Assembly: GCF_965228935.1 (NCBI RefSeq)
Contig: NZ_OZ245846.1
Coordinates: 434,001-498,000 of the forward strand
Direction: 5' to 3'
Origin: Ulvibacterium sp965228935
GTDB lineage: Bacteria; Bacteroidota; Bacteroidia; Flavobacteriales; Flavobacteriaceae
DNA: 64,000 nt
Position 1 is the first letter of the stretch. Each line of letters starts with the position of its first letter. Under the pieces are notes generated by a model that was given only the letters and a program-made list of their open reading frames with translations, did not search any database and was not told where the DNA came from. Shown here in pieces: positions 16,722 to 25,560 of this stretch. Both the position numbers and the translations under genes were made by a program.

Positions 16722-18128
16722 CTAATCCATACGTTTCGCATCCATTAGGGACTTATCGCCCCTGTAAATGGTGAAGTTGGCAACCCTGTTCCCGCCATCC
16801 TTGACGAATTCCACCTCCATGCTATCCTCGCGCGAGAAAAATCTGTTCTCGGCCATAGGATAAAGTAGAATAGTAGGGAAACCCTCACTGGATAAGGTGA
16901 GTATCCCATCCTCCTTGCCGACACTTACCCTGGTGCCACTTGATAAGCTATAATTTCCTATATACGTATCGATCAATTCGGCCGGCACATCCACCAAACG
17001 GGAGTCAAAGGTGGGATCGGGAGCAATTGTGATCCCCTCCATGTCTTCCAGACGCGCCATGGCCCCCCTGCCCCAGAAAGGGTCATTGGCCAGTCCGACG
17101 AGCAGTTCGTTCGCTCCTTCCTTGAGGGGCAGCGTGAAGGAGGTGTTCTCGATCGAGCACCGCCCACCCGGATCTTTCTCCATCAACCTGCCTTGTAAGT
17201 TTTTGTCCAGATAAACCATTTGTCCGTTCAGGAAGACCCATACGTCGTCCACGAATCCAAGATTTACTTTTTTCCGTTGGGCCATGGTCGACTCTATCCC
17301 CACTTTCAACCAGATCATACTTCTGGTGTCGTTGCTCCCAAAAGTCCGGGTCAGATTGACCAGGCCCCGCCATTCGGTTTCCAGGACCCGCCACGGGGTT
17401 TTGGGAGAGGGCAGCAGATCATAGCTGAAATCCACCTTCTCCGGAATAGCGACCGGATCGCTCACGGCCCAACTACGGATGTACCTAGGATCGTTGTGGG
17501 TAGGGTCCATTTCCTTCAATGGCAATTGAGTTCCTGTCGTTTCGGGCGTTATGGTAAGATTTGAAACGGTCATTTCCCCTTCGAAGGCCAATGTTCCCTT
17601 CTCTGGATTGCCAGCTAACCGATTTACTTCCAGAGCCGGCCGATCAGGATTATTTATGAACACGCGCATCCGGCCATTGGATATGACCATCTTTACATGG
17701 TTCCAATCTCCTTTGGTAAAGTTTGCATTGGATTGATAGTGCGGGTAGATATCCCACATCAAAACCCCGTCGATGATCGGTGCGTACTGCACCGCTTCCA
17801 AGGCCATGGGCTTTCCGGACTGGCCCATGCGAAAGTAAAAGCATTCGTTTTCCATGGCGTCCCGATAGTGGAAGTAAAAAGTCATACTGTTGGGCTTGAC
17901 ATCGAATTCGATGATACCTTCGGAAAAATCAAGGTTTTTGGCCACTACCTTTTCCCTGCCTGATAGAATCTTCATGGACCGCTTGCCTTCTTCCTTTGTG
18001 AACTCCACCTGGCCCGCTTTGAACGTCCATTCCTCCGCTACAAGCGGCACGGTGTAGATCTGGTCGGATTGGGCGAACAAGAAATTACCTATAAGGCAAA
18101 AGCATACTGACAACGTACTTTTTTTCAT
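16722..18128 (-). CDS. secreted multidomain beta-sandwich protein (LamG-like, galactose-binding-like, DUF3471-like)
   Basis: A 468-residue exported protein with a signal peptide (1-19, ending FLFAQ). Part one (about 24-195) looks like a laminin-G/concanavalin lectin sandwich: GIIEFDVKPNSMTFYFHYRD, GDWNHVKMVISNGRMRVFIN. Part two (about 215-380) resembles a galactose-binding/jelly-roll domain: RSMIWLKVGIE, DDVWVFLNGQMVYLDKN, LKEGANELLVGLAN. The C-terminus (about 395-465, YIGNYSLSSGTRVSVGKEDG, FVKDGGNRVANFTIYRGD) resembles DUF3471, usually found at the end of serine beta-lactamase-like proteins. No catalytic residues are recognised. It is divergent from a membrane HTH protein that also has a LamG-like domain. 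Confidence 0.7.
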   Translation of the reverse strand: MKKSTLSVCFCLIGNFLFAQSDQIYTVPLVAEEWTFKAGQVEFTKEEGKRSMKILSGREKVVAKNLDFSEGIIEFDVKPNSMTFYFHYRDAMENECFYFRMGQSGKPMALEAVQYAPIIDGVLMWDIYPHYQSNANFTKGDWNHVKMVISNGRMRVFINNPDRPALEVNRLAGNPEKGTLAFEGEMTVSNLTITPETTGTQLPLKEMDPTHNDPRYIRSWAVSDPVAIPEKVDFSYDLLPSPKTPWRVLETEWRGLVNLTRTFGSNDTRSMIWLKVGIESTMAQRKKVNLGFVDDVWVFLNGQMVYLDKNLQGRLMEKDPGGRCSIENTSFTLPLKEGANELLVGLANDPFWGRGAMARLEDMEGITIAPDPTFDSRLVDVPAELIDTYIGNYSLSSGTRVSVGKEDGILTLSSEGFPTILLYPMAENRFFSREDSMEVEFVKDGGNRVANFTIYRGDKSLMDAKRMD

Positions 18129-18372
18129 GATTAAAAAGACTTTGATGCAGGGCCAGTGCCTTTTTGTACGTCACTGACCAATAATGATTCCGGTTATCGC
18201 ACTATACAAAACCCCGGGTATGGCAAAATTTCGTCAAAACTAGGCAAGCCAAGGAAAAAAAGCTGTCCATCCCTTGTTCAAATTCGGTTCAAGAAAGTTC
18301 ATGGCCGGCAAAAGTCTTTCAAAGCCCATGGTTTCATTATCTTAGTGAACGGTTAACCAAGGAAGCAGACCC

Positions 18373-19677
18373 ATGAGGCCCGACGTGATGTTTTTGACTT
18401 TTTGTCTTGAAACGGTGGAGAGGAAAATTGATTGGGGCAATAGCAAGTATTGGACCCAGACCGACTTTGAATCACTGAGCGAAAGGATTCTGGAAGAGAC
18501 GGGCAGGAGCTTAAGTCCGAGCACACTTAAGCGACTTTGGGGCCGGGTCAAATATACCAATATGCCCCAGACCGCCACATTGGACACCCTTGCCAATTTT
18601 ATAGGGTATCCCAGCTATCGGGATTTTGAACGGGAATGTCGCGGATCCGATTCAAAAAGAGGGGTGCCTATATCCGCCCAAGATCCAGTTCCCAAAGGGA
18701 ATACTTCTCGGAAAGGCAAGCTTGCCAAAGGTGGCCTATTGTGGATCGGATCGATGACCGGCTTTCTCATATCCCTGTCGTTGGCATTCCATCTGAGCCA
18801 GAGGAAGGAAGATGGCATGGTCGTGGATTCCTCGCAGTATTCGTTCAGTAGCCGTCCGGTATCGACCGGTATCCCCAATTCCGTGGTCTTTACCTTCGAT
18901 GTATCCTTGGCCAGGACAGATTGCCTGCAAATCCAACAGTCCTGGGACGAACGCCTACGTTTTTCCATAGAACGGGACCAACGGCAAGCAACTTCTATCT
19001 ATTATTACCCCGGCCTCTTCCAAGCCAAACTAATGGTGGATAACGTGGTGGTGAAGGAACATCTTCTTCATATCGGCACCGATGGATGGCTTCCACTGGT
19101 CGAACGGATGCCCGTCCCTGTCTATTTCACCCCTGAAGAAAGCATCAATGACGGTGTGCTGGGTCTTTCCGTGGAGCAGTTGATGGACCGCAATATCTCC
19201 CTACAGCCGGAGGTTCCCAAGGTCAATTACTATTATGTTGGCGAAATGGGCGGGCTATCAGGGCATGACTTCACCTTGGAAACAAGCCTGAAAAATACTT
19301 TCGCCACTGGTAGCGGCGCCTGTCAGAACAGCCATCTTGCCATTCTCTTTGAGAATAGTGCCATAGCTATTCCCTTGTCCATTCCCGGCTGTACATCTGC
19401 CATCAACGCGTTTGTCGCCGGGAAATCCATGGAGGGAGGTAAGACCGACCTATCGGCCCTGGGGGTGGATTTCACCCAATGGGTAAAGCTACGATTAATG
19501 GTGAAGGACAAACGGGTGCAGCTTTTTATCGATGGGCAACCTGTACTGCAGACCGTCTTTTCGTTGGATACCGGAAAGATCATAGGTGTCGTATACCGTT
19601 TTCAGGGAACCGGATCGGTCGACTATCTGAGGTTGTACGACAGGGATGGAGCCTTGCGATTTCGGGAAGAATTTTAG
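18373..19677 (+). CDS. membrane-anchored HTH regulator with extracytoplasmic lectin-like domain
   Basis: A 434-residue protein with three parts. The cytoplasmic N-terminus (about 1-90: WTQTDFESLSERILEETG, SLSPSTLKRLWGRV, TATLDTLANFIGYPSYRDF) resembles the small helical DNA-binding-like domain found at the front of many Bacteroidota membrane proteins. One membrane segment is at about 120-141. The outer part has a beta-sandwich (about 150-245) and a LamG-like domain (about 255-434: DFTLETSLKNTF, DFTQWVKLRLMVKDKRVQLFIDGQPV, DYLRLYDRDG). It thus looks like a one-component sensor that links an outside ligand to transcription. It is divergent from the LamG/DUF3471 secreted protein (244 bases between starts), its most likely target. 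Function is inferred from architecture. Confidence 0.7.
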   Translation: MRPDVMFLTFCLETVERKIDWGNSKYWTQTDFESLSERILEETGRSLSPSTLKRLWGRVKYTNMPQTATLDTLANFIGYPSYRDFERECRGSDSKRGVPISAQDPVPKGNTSRKGKLAKGGLLWIGSMTGFLISLSLAFHLSQRKEDGMVVDSSQYSFSSRPVSTGIPNSVVFTFDVSLARTDCLQIQQSWDERLRFSIERDQRQATSIYYYPGLFQAKLMVDNVVVKEHLLHIGTDGWLPLVERMPVPVYFTPEESINDGVLGLSVEQLMDRNISLQPEVPKVNYYYVGEMGGLSGHDFTLETSLKNTFATGSGACQNSHLAILFENSAIAIPLSIPGCTSAINAFVAGKSMEGGKTDLSALGVDFTQWVKLRLMVKDKRVQLFIDGQPVLQTVFSLDTGKIIGVVYRFQGTGSVDYLRLYDRDGALRFREEF

Positions 19678-19792
19678 GGTATGGGAGGTACTGTCTTGGC
19701 ATTTAAATTGGAACGCGATTGAAATTTCTATAAATGTTGGTTTTCTGAACCCTACCTTAAGGTGTTTCTTATTCCTGAAGGGATCTTTTGGA

Positions 19793-21154
19793 CTACTCTT
19801 TTTTTGTAAAACTCAATAATGCATAAATCATATCCATGTGCAGATATTGTTCCCCACCTTTTCCTTTTGTAAAAAAGTACTCATTCCCTTTAAAAGACCA
19901 TCTAGCTTCCCCCAAATAAGACAGTGTATCGATTGTAGCGCTCTCATTTTCTATAAGTAGGTGATTGTCCGCATTTTCAATCCTAACTTGCCAATTTCCT
20001 TCATATGTTCCCTGGAGTATCGACAAATCCCCCTCATAGGCCGTTTTATCAAGGGTAACCGGAATCAGTTCATCCAACAAGGCGTCTGCTATGGCGAACC
20101 AGTTTTCCCGTCGATAGGAGTTCTCCAATGTTACGAGGGAAATCTTTTTTTCTGGAAAGTACATAAGTTCGGCCAATATACCACTCCCCGACCCTCCATG
20201 GGCAATGACTTCACGGCCATTCTTCCTATACCGCTGTAACCCCTTGGCATAACTTAGTTTTACGCCATTTTCCAACTGTCCCGGTTTTATCAGCTCGGCA
20301 TAGGAAACCTTGTTCAAGACAGCATTTCCATCGTGAAGCGCCTTGTTCCATTTTAACAGGTCTTCAATTGTAGAACACAATGCTCCGGCCGAATAGGTCC
20401 AATAATAGTAGGGTTCCTCTGCCCTGTACTTTCCACCGTCCACAAAGTTGTAGCCGTGTGCCCTAAACTTTCGGATGGCAGTCCTATCGCAAAAAAATGT
20501 ATTGTCCATTCCGGATTTTGACAATATATGTTCTGTTGTATACTCTTCATAGGTCTGTCCTGTCAACTTTTCAATGATAAGCCCAAGGATAACATACCCT
20601 GTATTACTATAGAGCATCACGGTGCCCGGTTCAAAGTCGAAAGGTTCCTTTTCGACAAGCCTTACCATGGTATCCCGGATGATTTCCCGCATTAACAGGG
20701 GCCTGAACCCCGGTAAGTTATTATGACCTCGAATACCGGAAGTATGGTTCAACAATTGACGAATTGTGGGGTCGTACTCCTTGTGCTCGAACTGGATATA
20801 TTCACTGATATTCTCATCAAGGTCCAGTATTCCTTTTTCTGCCAACTGCATTATGCCCACTGCGGTGAATTGTTTGGTTATGGAACCTATTTGAAAGGAC
20901 GCGTTTGCCGGTAGCGGAATCTCGTATTCAAGATCGGCAAACCCGTAAGCCTTTGAAAAGATGATGGAGTCCTCCCTCATTACACCAATTGCCATCCCCG
21001 CTATGCTCAAGCTATCAATATATGGTTTGATGATGCTATCAACGGTTTTTTCAATTTGGCCATAGTCGGCCTGTGGGGTATAGGGGGAGCAACTGCCAGT
21101 CATCAGCAGTAATTGTACAACACATACCGAAAAAAGAAACCTTTGAATTTTCAT
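19793..21154 (-). CDS. serine hydrolase, beta-lactamase-related (class C / DD-peptidase fold), lipoprotein
   Basis: A 453-residue serine hydrolase of the beta-lactamase class C/penicillin-binding group. The SxxK motif is Ser91-Ile-Thr-Lys94 (FQIGSITKQFTAVG), the YxN motif is YSN in MLYSNTGYVILG, and HGGSGSG replaces KTG. The signal peptide ends in MTGSC (Cys22), so it is a lipoprotein. The C-terminal about 90 residues (LQGTYEGNWQVRIENADNHLL) form a lipocalin- or DUF3471-like extra domain. These enzymes cleave esters, amides or D-peptides; true beta-lactamase activity is unlikely to be its main role. It stands alone, convergent to the HTH gene. Confidence 0.88.
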   Translation of the reverse strand: MKIQRFLFSVCVVQLLLMTGSCSPYTPQADYGQIEKTVDSIIKPYIDSLSIAGMAIGVMREDSIIFSKAYGFADLEYEIPLPANASFQIGSITKQFTAVGIMQLAEKGILDLDENISEYIQFEHKEYDPTIRQLLNHTSGIRGHNNLPGFRPLLMREIIRDTMVRLVEKEPFDFEPGTVMLYSNTGYVILGLIIEKLTGQTYEEYTTEHILSKSGMDNTFFCDRTAIRKFRAHGYNFVDGGKYRAEEPYYYWTYSAGALCSTIEDLLKWNKALHDGNAVLNKVSYAELIKPGQLENGVKLSYAKGLQRYRKNGREVIAHGGSGSGILAELMYFPEKKISLVTLENSYRRENWFAIADALLDELIPVTLDKTAYEGDLSILQGTYEGNWQVRIENADNHLLIENESATIDTLSYLGEARWSFKGNEYFFTKGKGGEQYLHMDMIYALLSFTKKE

Positions 21155-21256
21155 GCTAAGGGTTTTGTAAAGCGATTGATTGCTGTTTTCGACAAAGTTG
21201 GAAGTATTCCAAACGAAAAAATAGAACGGATTTAGCCTGAACTGAAATAATCGGAT

Positions 21257-22048
21257 TCAAAGGTTTTCGAATTTTTTGGGTAAATATCCGGTTACGTTTT
21301 TAAAGGTACGGATGAAGTGGCTTTGATCGGAAAAACCACAAATAAAAGCTATTTCGGTAAGGGACAACTTCGAATTCTTGATGAGTCCAAGACTTTTTGA
21401 GATTTTGAGCTTTCGTTTATATTCTCCCAAAGTGCACTCCAAATACTTTGCGGAGTATTTTGAAATTGTAACGGGATGTACCTGGGTCAAAATGGACAAT
21501 TCGTCCAGGGATAAGTGCTCGTTCCAACGATCATGCAAGATTTCCAAAAGACATTTGAACCAACTCGGTCTTTTTTTATCGTTGGCGCTGGTAGGAGCGG
21601 TAATTAAGTCGAGTAGGGATAATTCAATGGACAATTGGGTAGAATTGTCCGATATCGCCAACTCCTTAAATATTTTCAGTATAGTAAATTTGGCTTCGAA
21701 ATTAGCGTTTATGGACTTTTCAACCTCGAATTCTGAAATATCTTGATCACTTAAAAATTGTGGTTCGAACTCGATATTTATGTTCTTCGACTTTCTTTTT
21801 GTGATGAATTGATGTGGCTCGCCCGTGTTACAAAAGAGTACATCTCCCGGAAGCCTTTGAAAATCCTTTTTTAGTCTTCTTTCAATATGCCCCCCTTCAA
21901 GTAGAAGACTTATATGGGGATTCTCATGACAATGAAATACGTCATTTTTGTAAAGGGTATCATAATGGGTCAATCCAATTGTAAAACCTGGGAAACAATT
22001 TAGCTCGGATATTGTGCCTGAATATTGGTTCTTGCCCAGTAATTGCAT
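21257..22048 (-). CDS. AraC-family transcriptional regulator
   Basis: A 263-residue one-component regulator. A cupin-like N-terminus (HENPHISLLLEGGHIERR, LPGDVLFCNTGEPHQF) is typical of effector-binding AraC proteins. The C-terminal double HTH (about 165-262) includes LTEIAFICGFSDQSHFIRTFKNVTG and ends YLPKKFENL. It lies between the serine hydrolase (102 bases downstream on the same strand) and a 338-base gap. The serine hydrolase could be a target; that is inferred from closeness only. Confidence 0.88.
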   Translation of the reverse strand: MQLLGKNQYSGTISELNCFPGFTIGLTHYDTLYKNDVFHCHENPHISLLLEGGHIERRLKKDFQRLPGDVLFCNTGEPHQFITKRKSKNINIEFEPQFLSDQDISEFEVEKSINANFEAKFTILKIFKELAISDNSTQLSIELSLLDLITAPTSANDKKRPSWFKCLLEILHDRWNEHLSLDELSILTQVHPVTISKYSAKYLECTLGEYKRKLKISKSLGLIKNSKLSLTEIAFICGFSDQSHFIRTFKNVTGYLPKKFENL

Positions 22049-22386
22049 TTAGCAGTTTAATGAAGGACTTCTGAAAAAACGAAAGGTTACAAAGCACACA
22101 GGCTTTGTGTTAAGAACGGTAATTTTAATAAGGCTTGGAAGGAGGCGAAGTTGTCTCATAAAAAGGCAACTTCTTAGGACAGAAAAGGAAAATGGTCCGT
22201 TTCCCTTAAATGGTTGGTTTTGCAGAACATAAAATGCCCTGCCAGAATTATACTTACAAAGCTTATCCTAATATTAGGTAATAGAAAAGTCTCAGGGAAA
22301 GAATCCATTCAAAAGTTTGCTAAATGGGTCACTGAGATTATATCTTGAATGGTTTCACTTAAATCACGCGGTATTGGGTTAGTTGA
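22049..22386. other. intergenic region
   Basis: There is a short hairpin (ACAAAGC 22089-22095, GCTTTGT 22102-22108) just upstream of the AraC gene start, a possible operator. No gene or other element is seen in the rest of the 338 bases. Confidence 0.5.
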
Positions 22387-23277
22387 CTATAAGTATATTA
22401 GGACCGGGATTTGCGGCCTGAGATCATGGAATTTACCTTGGGTTCCGTTATCAAAATATATTTCTAAAAGTTGTTCTTTTCCTTTTACAATTTCTACATT
22501 CTGCATTTTGTTTACTTCATCCATAGCTTTTGACAAAGGGCCTTTATGGGCCAGAGTGATTGTAATTTTGCTCACTCGCTTCGCTTTGTTGTCATGTTCA
22601 TAAAATCCCCGCATCTGTTCGGACATTCTGGCAAGATCGTTGGAATCTTTAACAATATTCTGAAGTTCCGGGCATACAACAAAGGTCAGTGGTTCATTGA
22701 TCAATTGGTCCGAGGATGTGGCAAAGTATAAATAGGAGTCATCCGGCAAGTAGGTCTGGTAAAATCTCGTGGCTCCAAACGGAATTCTACTTGGATCGTA
22801 ATTTTCCATTTGTAACCCTACACCAAAGGCGGACGCATTGGTGTTCTCGTAGTCCACTCTTTTTTGGGTTTCCAAAAATCCGTATTCCTCATCATTTGCA
22901 ATCAATGCTTCTCTGTCATGTACAAAGAGAAATTCAAAATAGGCATTCAAAAAATAAAAATACCTGCCTGCTGTTCCTTGGCCTTGATGGATAGTAGATA
23001 ATGAATCTGGAATTGCTGTAAAACCAATGCTCTCCAACCTTTTTACTATAGCATCTGGGTCTTTGACCCACAGAAAAAAGTGATCTAACCTTAAAGCCGT
23101 GGTTTGCTCCTCAAAGGCATTGTCAACTAATATTTCTTGGGAAAGGATACTTTTTGATCCAAAGCCGAAGCCAAATATAATAGCAGTGACCCAAAGTAGA
23201 AACGTTTTCCTAACTCCAATTGGGTAGCTATCAATTGGAAAGTCCATCGCATAAAAGTGAAATCGATAAATACTCAT
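22387..23277 (-). CDS. VOC/glyoxalase-like protein (DUF5829-like), exported or membrane-anchored
   Basis: The 296-residue product has a hydrophobic N-terminal segment (about 24-46), then a glyoxalase-fold module: ALRLDHFFLWVKDPDAIVKRL begins at residue 61 with a metal-ligand-like His66, followed by a long FYFLNAYFEFLFVHDREAL strand pair. Vicinal-oxygen-chelate proteins carry out lyase, isomerase, dioxygenase or resistance functions; nothing here decides which. The start ATG overlaps the methyltransferase stop by four bases (ATGA), so the two are translationally coupled. An alternative start is Met11. Confidence 0.75.
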   Translation of the reverse strand: MSIYRFHFYAMDFPIDSYPIGVRKTFLLWVTAIIFGFGFGSKSILSQEILVDNAFEEQTTALRLDHFFLWVKDPDAIVKRLESIGFTAIPDSLSTIHQGQGTAGRYFYFLNAYFEFLFVHDREALIANDEEYGFLETQKRVDYENTNASAFGVGLQMENYDPSRIPFGATRFYQTYLPDDSYLYFATSSDQLINEPLTFVVCPELQNIVKDSNDLARMSEQMRGFYEHDNKAKRVSKITITLAHKGPLSKAMDEVNKMQNVEIVKGKEQLLEIYFDNGTQGKFHDLRPQIPVLIYL

Positions 23278-24098
23278 ATATCTTTTTGATCAGTTTTCCC
23301 TTTACCTGCGAAATAGGCATAACGGCTTAAGTGCTTCCCCTCAGCCAAGTTAGCGCATGTCTTGAAAAAATCCTGTTGTCCTTCAAAGGTATCATGTCCC
23401 TCTATACTGATTAAGGCCGTACTTTTTCTTTCTCTTTCCACTTCCCAATTACGGGCAATCATAGCCATATTATCCGTTCTGTCTATCTCTTTCAATACCG
23501 TAAAGCCGGTTTCCTTCAGAAGTTTCTCATTTACTCCATCAGCGGTAAATAAAAAATAACCAATAGACGCCCTAGTTTCAATTTCTTCTTTCGTCAACAT
23601 CCCAGTAACCACAATAGGGTCTGTGAAAAGTATACAGCCGTCCTCTTTTAAAAGTCTGTACCATTCCTGAAATACTTTCTTTCGTTTCGGTAAGTGGTTG
23701 ATGGCATCAATACATATGATTGCATCGAATGTCCCAGTGTCAAAAGGTTGTCGCTTACCACCATCCAACAGTATAAAATTAACCGATGCCTCCAACTTTT
23801 TCTCTTTTACCAGAGAAAGTGCATTTTTGATTCCCTTCTCCTGGACATCCACACCGACTACTGAGCAATTTGTTGACTTATTGATTCTTAAAGTGGTTTC
23901 TCCTGATCCGCACGCCACATCCAAAAGCTTTTTTGAACTATCCAGCCTAAGCCAATCCATGAACATATCCTGTTCATCAGCGGTTATCCAACTATTCTGG
24001 CCAATATCAGTTCCGTAGACCCTAGCCCTTATTTCTCGATACAGGTTCTCTTGGAAATTGGAATATTGTGATTCGTAATGTTTTACCTGTTTGCTCAT
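23274..24098 (-). CDS. class I SAM-dependent methyltransferase
   Basis: A 274-residue Rossmann-fold methyltransferase. Motif I is LLDVACGSGETTLRI (58-72), the acidic motif II is VVGVDVQEKG, motif IV FDAIICIDAINHLPKRKKVF, then LLKEDGCILFTDPIVVTG. The layout matches small-molecule methyltransferases of the UbiE/SmtA kind, but acceptor identity is not evident. It is coupled to the downstream VOC gene by an ATGA overlap. Codon and base composition are like the neighbours. Confidence 0.9.
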   Translation of the reverse strand: MSKQVKHYESQYSNFQENLYREIRARVYGTDIGQNSWITADEQDMFMDWLRLDSSKKLLDVACGSGETTLRINKSTNCSVVGVDVQEKGIKNALSLVKEKKLEASVNFILLDGGKRQPFDTGTFDAIICIDAINHLPKRKKVFQEWYRLLKEDGCILFTDPIVVTGMLTKEEIETRASIGYFLFTADGVNEKLLKETGFTVLKEIDRTDNMAMIARNWEVERERKSTALISIEGHDTFEGQQDFFKTCANLAEGKHLSRYAYFAGKGKTDQKDI

Positions 24099-24410
24099 TC
24101 ACATCAAAAATTACCGATTACTAAAACAACAAAGTAATATAGTACCTTGGAATAAATTTAAGCAATTAATAGTTAAGGACTTAGCTTGAAGAGGCAGTCT
24201 AAAGAATAGCGCTATGTATCTACACCAAAAATGGTATAAGTATCAAAAATGGTTCCATTTATGGTGCCAATAACAATTATCCCTGATTATGTATAAATCG
24301 ATTTGTACAATATGTATTGGCTTAGTTTCTAATCATATATATTCAACAATGTTTATTTAACCAATGTAGCCTTGGAATATCCGGACAAGACCAAATATAG
24401 CGAGAGGAAC
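24099..24410. other. intergenic region with short direct repeats
   Basis: Two copies of CAAAAATGGT lie 18 bases apart (24226-24235 and 24244-24253), upstream of the methyltransferase. They could be a protein-binding pair or chance. No gene is seen. Confidence 0.4.
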
Positions 24411-24881
24411 TCAGTTTGCCGGTGTGTTACTATTAAAAGAGTCCCTGTAAATTTTCCAGCCCTGGTCCGTTTTTTTCCATAGAACAAGGAACTTGCCGTT
24501 GTCCATCAGCTCATTTTTGGAGTCGTACGTTTCCCATAGACCGGTTTCGGCCACAAATTCCCTGTCTATGCCGAATATTTCCTGGGTTATGAACTTACCG
24601 TTTCTTAGACCAAAACCATAGGCCATTTCGAAGAATCGTTTTGGGGCATCGACACCACAAAGGGCAGGCGCGTTTGGCAGCATAATGCAGGCGTCCTTGG
24701 CATAACGGTCAATAAAAATGGAAGCATCATTTTTTTCAAATGACGTAAAATAAATAGCGTTGCTTTCCTCTATGGCTTTCTTGGCCTCTTGCAGATCAGT
24801 ATCAGAAATGGACTGTGAAATACCCAACAATGGGATCGAAATTAAAAGTGATAATAAGAAGTTGTTAAGATTTTTTTTCAT
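24411..24881 (-). CDS. exported SnoaL/DUF4440-like protein
   Basis: A cone-fold protein of 156 residues with a signal peptide (MKKNLNNFLLSLLISIPLLG, then ISQS). The frame is open to 25115, but that would overlap the upstream GNAT gene by 180 bases; the ATG at 24881 before a clear signal peptide is chosen. The mature part shows the DUF4440 pattern: ESNAIYFTSFEKNDASIFIDRYAKDACIMLPNAPALCG split in two, GLWETYD, and GKFLVLWKKTDQGWKIYRDSF. It is the last gene of the TetR-led operon. The role is unknown; such proteins bind small hydrophobic ligands. Confidence 0.85.
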   Translation of the reverse strand: MKKNLNNFLLSLLISIPLLGISQSISDTDLQEAKKAIEESNAIYFTSFEKNDASIFIDRYAKDACIMLPNAPALCGVDAPKRFFEMAYGFGLRNGKFITQEIFGIDREFVAETGLWETYDSKNELMDNGKFLVLWKKTDQGWKIYRDSFNSNTPAN

Positions 24882-24933
24882 GATAGTTGTTTTTAGTATT
24901 AAAAAATATAGAAAATCGAACAGTATGAAATTC

Positions 24934-25536
24934 CTATATTTCATATCGTACCATTGGCCTGTGCTTTGAGGTCGTGTCCACAACTTTAAAACCGGCACGT
25001 TCAAAGGACTTATAGAGGCCGATCCAAGCGAACCCGTCCGGTAACTTGTCCCGGGTTGGGATGGTGGGATAGGCCTCCACAATATTGATCCCCTCTTGTC
25101 TTGCGTAATCAACAAGCCCCTTCAGCATCGTAACAGAAAGACCGATTTTACGGTATTCCTTTTTTATGAACATACAGGGCACTGACCAAACTTTTTTATC
25201 ATCTATCGGTTTGTGCACCCTTGATTTCTCCAAACGACGGAAATCCTCCCTTGGCGAAAAGGCGCACCAGGCGATCGGAATGTCCTCATAGAACCCAATG
25301 ACCCCGGTGGGCTTTCCATCCCAGACCAGTTGTTTTATCGCATTTTTGTTTTCACCTGCAGCCTTATTTTCATCATATTCCCTTTTAGGAAGTCGAAAGT
25401 GCATGCACCAACAGTTGGCACCTGCCCCGTTCTTTCCGAACAGTTCCAAAAACTTGGCCCAGTTTTTTTGGGTAAGTGGCTCCACTTTTATCGCAGAAAG
25501 AAAATCATTGTCCATATTGGTCTTATTAATGTTCAT
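24934..25536 (-). CDS. GNAT-family N-acetyltransferase
   Basis: The 200-residue protein has the GNAT pattern: an N-terminal strand, IGFYEDIPIAWCAFSPREDF, then WSVPCMFIKKEYRKIGLSVTML, where motif A (acetyl-CoA pyrophosphate loop, usually R-x-x-G-x-G) is weaker than normal (YRKIGLS), and a C-terminal LYKSFERAGFKVVDTT. The cysteine-rich NCWCMHFRLPKREYDEN near residue 40 is shared with a defined subgroup of bacterial GNAT proteins. It lies 24 bases after the PEP-mutase-like gene in the TetR-led operon. The acceptor is unknown. Confidence 0.85.
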   Translation of the reverse strand: MNINKTNMDNDFLSAIKVEPLTQKNWAKFLELFGKNGAGANCWCMHFRLPKREYDENKAAGENKNAIKQLVWDGKPTGVIGFYEDIPIAWCAFSPREDFRRLEKSRVHKPIDDKKVWSVPCMFIKKEYRKIGLSVTMLKGLVDYARQEGINIVEAYPTIPTRDKLPDGFAWIGLYKSFERAGFKVVDTTSKHRPMVRYEI

Positions 25537-25560
25537 GTACTGAATCTCGTTTGGCCCTAT

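Noticed and set aside
19793..21154. True antibiotic-resistance beta-lactamase
   Set aside because: The SxxK and YxN motifs are shared by many esterases and D-peptidases; the extra C-terminal domain and missing KTG do not support a dedicated beta-lactamase.
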